Virus record (IMG/VR): IMGVR_UViG_3300044961_000092
Location: 1-25,316 of that record
Strand: one strand, 5' to 3'
Length of the DNA stretch: 25,316 bases
Source of the DNA: a virus
Position 1 is the stretch's first letter, and every line of letters starts with the position of its first letter. The notes under the pieces were generated by a model. That model searched no databases and was not told the origin of the DNA. It saw only the letters and a program-made list of their open reading frames with translations. Positions 23,201 through 25,316 of the stretch are shown in pieces. Position numbers and translations under genes: made by a program.

Positions 23201-25316
23201 CACCGTCACGCCGCCGGCGACGCTCGCCGATCTGGATCGCGCGCTGGCGGAGATGGAGGCGGCCGGGCAGGCCGTCCCCGTGACCGTGAGGCTGGAAGGC
23301 GCCGAAACCCGCCTGGCGGTCGAAAAGGAGGGCGTCAAGGCGCTGCGCGACCAGATCGGCGCGACGCTGGAAAAGCGCCGGCGGGCAGAGGTGCGGGGCG
23401 GCAAGGCCGACGCGCGTGTCGACGAAGCGCGGATCGCCCTTCTCGCCAGCCGAAACCGGCTCGAAATTCTCCAGGACCAGATGCGCTTGATCGAACGCAA
23501 GCGCGATCTCGCCGTCGACATGAAGGGGATGCTCGACGATGCGCACGGCAGGTTCCGCGACCAGATCGAGGAACGGCTGCACGAGTGGAAGGGCGACGGC
23601 GCGAACGAGGCGCTGACCGCGATCCGGGCGCGGGAGAAGTATCGTGAGGCGAAGACCGCAGAGGGCAAGCCCCCCGAAGGCCGCCTCGAAGCGGCCGACG
23701 CCGCTGTGGATCGCGTGATCCGTCGCATCCTGGAAAGCGACAAGGCTGTGTCACCGCAAGAACTGCGCGCGCGGGCAGAACAGACGGCCGACCAAATCCT
23801 CGGCGGGCCGGCGGGGCGCCTGGGCTACGACTGGGCAGAAGGAGGGCCTGTCACCGGGCCACCGAAAAACGAGGTCAACCCGAACCCACGCGGTTCGTTC
23901 AACCGGCGGAACTTCAACCTGCCCTACGACCTGCGCAAGGACTTCCTCGTGCGCGACCTGGACCGGGTGATGGACGCCTACGTGCGCACCATCATCCCGG
24001 ACCTGATGATCGCGCAGCGCTTCGGCGATGTGGAAATGAAGGCGGCCTTCCAGCGCATCCGGGACGACTTTACCGGCGCCCGGGACCAGGTGCGCGCGGA
24101 CTTCCAGAAGAGGATCGACGCAGCCCCGGACGAGGCCGCCAAGGCCAAGCTGACGCACAAACTCGAAAAGGAGATGGCGAAGCTCCAGAACGCCAAGGAC
24201 GGGGTGGAAGAGGACATCGCCGCGGTGCGCGACCGCATCCGGGGCGTCTACGCTGTGCCGACCACCCGGCTCGCGCGCAACCTCGCCCGCGCCGCCGCGG
24301 TGGTGAAAAGCTTCTCCGTATTCCAGTTCCTCGGCAATGTCGTGATGAACTCTGCGTCGGAACTGAGTTCCCCAACGATGCGCTACGGCTTTGAGAAGGT
24401 CATGGGCGACGGCTGGGCGCCACTCGCGCGCCGTTTGTCCGGCCTGGGCGACGAATGGAAGCACAACAAGACGCAGTTGCGGGCCTATGGCGTCGGCACC
24501 GAAATGGAACTGTCGATGCGCCACGACTCTCTGAACGATCTGAACCGGGCGCACATGGACGCCACGGCGGCGGAGCGCCTCTGGCACCGTGGGGCTGAGA
24601 TTTCGCAGATCGTGAACGGCCAGACGCTCTTCACGGACATGAACAAGCGGATCATGGGCACGGTCGCGGCGGTCGACCTCTTGGAGCGCGCGCAGAAGGT
24701 CGCGGCAGGCAAGGCAGGCAAGGAGGACCTGGCCGTGTTGGCGGAGAACAGCATCGACCCGCACATGGCGCGGGCGATCTGGGCTGAGGTTGAGGCCGGC
24801 GGCGGCATGAAGCAGGGCGGCGTGTGGCTGCCGAACACCGCGGATTGGAAGAACGCCGCAGCGCGCCAAGCCTATGAGGCAGCGGTCGCGCGGGAAGCCG
24901 ACATTGCCGTAACGACACCCGGCCAGGAAAAGCCGTTGTGGATGTCGTTGCCGGTGTTCGGGCTCGCCGGCCTGTTCAACAGCTTCACCGCCGGGGCTCA
25001 CCACAGGATGCTGATCGCCAACCTCCAGCGCGCGGACTTCCACACGTTGGCCGGCATCACTGCGACCGTCGCCATGGGCACGGTGGCCTACGCGCTGAAC
25101 CGCGTGATCCAGGGCAAGCCGATCGAAAGCGACCCGTCCGAACTGCTGAAAGAAGGCATCTCGCGCTCGGGCGTCCTGGGGTGGTTCGAGTACGCCAACA
25201 AGCAGGCGGCGAAGCTCTCGGGCGGCCGTGCGGACATCTATCGCCTGATCGGCGCGGAGAAGCCGCTGTCCCGCTACGAGTCGCAGAACGTGCTCGAAAG
25301 CCTGCTCGGGCCGGCG
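20253..25316 (+). CDS. Giant internal virion/ejection protein, T7 gp16-like, 3' end outside window
   Basis: A GTG overlapping the previous stop (GTGA) opens a frame of 1688 codons that reaches the right edge without a stop, so it exceeds T7 gp16 (1318). Hydrophobic segments lie at about residues 110-140, 186-205 and 1598-1617; two long charged helical regions lie at about 690-840 and 1025-1135. Near 1213-1260 the RRNFNLPYDLRKDFLVRDLD and YVRTIIPDLMIAQRFGD segments, and later PLWMSLPVFGLAGLFNSF with HHRMLIANLQR, are typical of gp16-type inner-membrane ejection proteins in podophages. Residues about 237-420 look like a separate alpha/beta domain ending QLIAIDPSAPKF, possibly ADP-ribosyltransferase-like. 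It probably threads into the inner membrane to pull DNA in. Confidence 0.88.
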   Translation, partial: MSYTEGALPPPRAALGNDPFAEPDFTRPPTWPETAAAAFRLNNPVLSLIEALKWQQQLSEEPGYGPKDILDLLKGTADENNLRDYAFDRSRGETIYRLAQRESERRNAELLAASGAAGLAWGMAAGVFSPEAFLPAGAMYRAARGGYSASRTARSFAAGGAAQAAIAETVLQNTQERRDWNDGLLSVSSAAILAGLLGAGAAKFMTAAERVAATRMLDEARGIAAPAAAVDPATLPLVFKGRDQVRHMLWPEYAEEIDRTGTYQFKPKFDGGRYDAGGGDAGGDVLYLDADGKWVSGTMSGLSRLDNRVVAVDINANNMLVVTPENRARTLEYLGVKLGEGEDRYTDLVAAARAKGHDYVAIEGFDRHASAIEAELAKKYGVGAKEIGTRDLAALGVSEADQLRLADAVSDWQDQLIAIDPSAPKFAGDLGRLRDYKPDWPGVRFAGRATPIGAPEPARPSGAPAAVGAAPTDTRNLELEGFGLDKVPGLGWALSKTDPLMRTFSQKASITARRVMADLAETALRFKDNAEGVPTALGGPPVDRQVKMMQTAVRLGVGDEMEKQYSLYRFGAEDVKFARAKANVADWLGEGEDKLTPGEFSARVYDALHTGDDAIPQVKAAADYIKREVFDPIAEMAAKAKMFGEHVTKEDLLEHFAPIVYDRDEIARRRGEFVDRTAGWYLSEQDRQSALKARISELTDLLTKNRDRAAKIDAVLDRLAARETGLRGRLTERAMEAKRATRRKGVVDERAKLIAEEIEDLQATLDELRSIASDPASRERLADMEKELAVLRQAERRSRVSPTDLDKVEADVLRSERAQADRVLADETTRIAAEMVAGRRSMDPKVPRARSYFTKFGIRPDSVGADDLINTLGAERARRYFKEDGDTLDDIGEQLMQELGPDHVRFDPVDGTRVRPSIDEVVGMIAQADREPFPPWWRGMLPDKDQRLLEAAERAALLDDAMRRAGINDTNMEAVRRFIGGDNTVTPPATLADLDRALAEMEAAGQAVPVTVRLEGAETRLAVEKEGVKALRDQIGATLEKRRRAEVRGGKADARVDEARIALLASRNRLEILQDQMRLIERKRDLAVDMKGMLDDAHGRFRDQIEERLHEWKGDGANEALTAIRAREKYREAKTAEGKPPEGRLEAADAAVDRVIRRILESDKAVSPQELRARAEQTADQILGGPAGRLGYDWAEGGPVTGPPKNEVNPNPRGSFNRRNFNLPYDLRKDFLVRDLDRVMDAYVRTIIPDLMIAQRFGDVEMKAAFQRIRDDFTGARDQVRADFQKRIDAAPDEAAKAKLTHKLEKEMAKLQNAKDGVEEDIAAVRDRIRGVYAVPTTRLARNLARAAAVVKSFSVFQFLGNVVMNSASELSSPTMRYGFEKVMGDGWAPLARRLSGLGDEWKHNKTQLRAYGVGTEMELSMRHDSLNDLNRAHMDATAAERLWHRGAEISQIVNGQTLFTDMNKRIMGTVAAVDLLERAQKVAAGKAGKEDLAVLAENSIDPHMARAIWAEVEAGGGMKQGGVWLPNTADWKNAAARQAYEAAVAREADIAVTTPGQEKPLWMSLPVFGLAGLFNSFTAGAHHRMLIANLQRADFHTLAGITATVAMGTVAYALNRVIQGKPIESDPSELLKEGISRSGVLGWFEYANKQAAKLSGGRADIYRLIGAEKPLSRYESQNVLESLLGPA

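Noticed and set aside
20814-23582. 922-aa minus-strand frame opposite the gp16-like gene
   Set aside because: Antisense shadow: the plus frame has recognisable ejection-protein segments and continues without stop, while the minus frame has no motif or ribosome site.
1-25316. CRISPR arrays, tRNA or rRNA genes, insertion sequences, attachment sites
   Set aside because: No regularly spaced repeats, cloverleaf-like segments, transposase motifs or integrase/att pair could be seen by eye; short tRNAs cannot be fully excluded without a covariance search.

Overview
The window is about 25 kb of a GC-rich podovirus (T7-like virion architecture), either free or integrated, most likely from an alphaproteobacterial host. 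The host assignment is an inference from the high GC content, the G/C-ending codons and the types of small proteins seen. No host gene, tRNA, rRNA, integrase, phage RNA polymerase or CRISPR array is visible. No database search was run; all calls rest on motifs, protein length, gene order and remembered family features.

Region 1 (1-2058, + strand) is the end of an early/replication module. It holds the 3' part of a replication protein with a DnaT-like C-terminal region, a protein in the lambda P position (possible helicase loader), and a run of overlapping small genes: a 49-aa protein, an XRE-type helix-turn-helix protein with an odd second half, and a Cys/His zinc-site protein. An iteron-like set of three 9-nt repeats lies inside the replication gene, where lambda also keeps its origin.

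Region 2 (2059-4490, - strand) is a five-gene cassette of proteins I do not recognise. It is read against the rest of the window from a good sigma70-like promoter at 4541-4568. The genes have similar ribosome-binding and start regions, and a 155-nt spacer inside the cassette carries three perfect inverted repeats. This is the best candidate here for an undescribed accessory (moron-like) system.

Region 3 (4711-7703, + strand) starts with two small ORFs and a consensus-like promoter (5093-5120), followed by the terminase small and large subunits. The large subunit lacks the usual Walker A lysine, and its codon use differs from its neighbours.

Region 4 (7700 to the right edge, + strand) is a tightly packed virion operon with many ATGA, GTGA or TGATG junctions. 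The order is three small proteins, portal, small protein, scaffold, major capsid, cement-like protein, small protein, a strong hairpin terminator, gp11-like adaptor, gp12-like nozzle, gp14-like internal protein, a 1378-aa gp15-position protein with a lytic transglycosylase domain and internal repeats, and a giant gp16-like ejection protein (at least 1688 codons, running off the window). The terminase pair packages DNA through the portal, scaffold/capsid/cement build the head, gp11/gp12 form the short tail, and the three internal proteins are expected to be ejected to form the conduit through the cell envelope.
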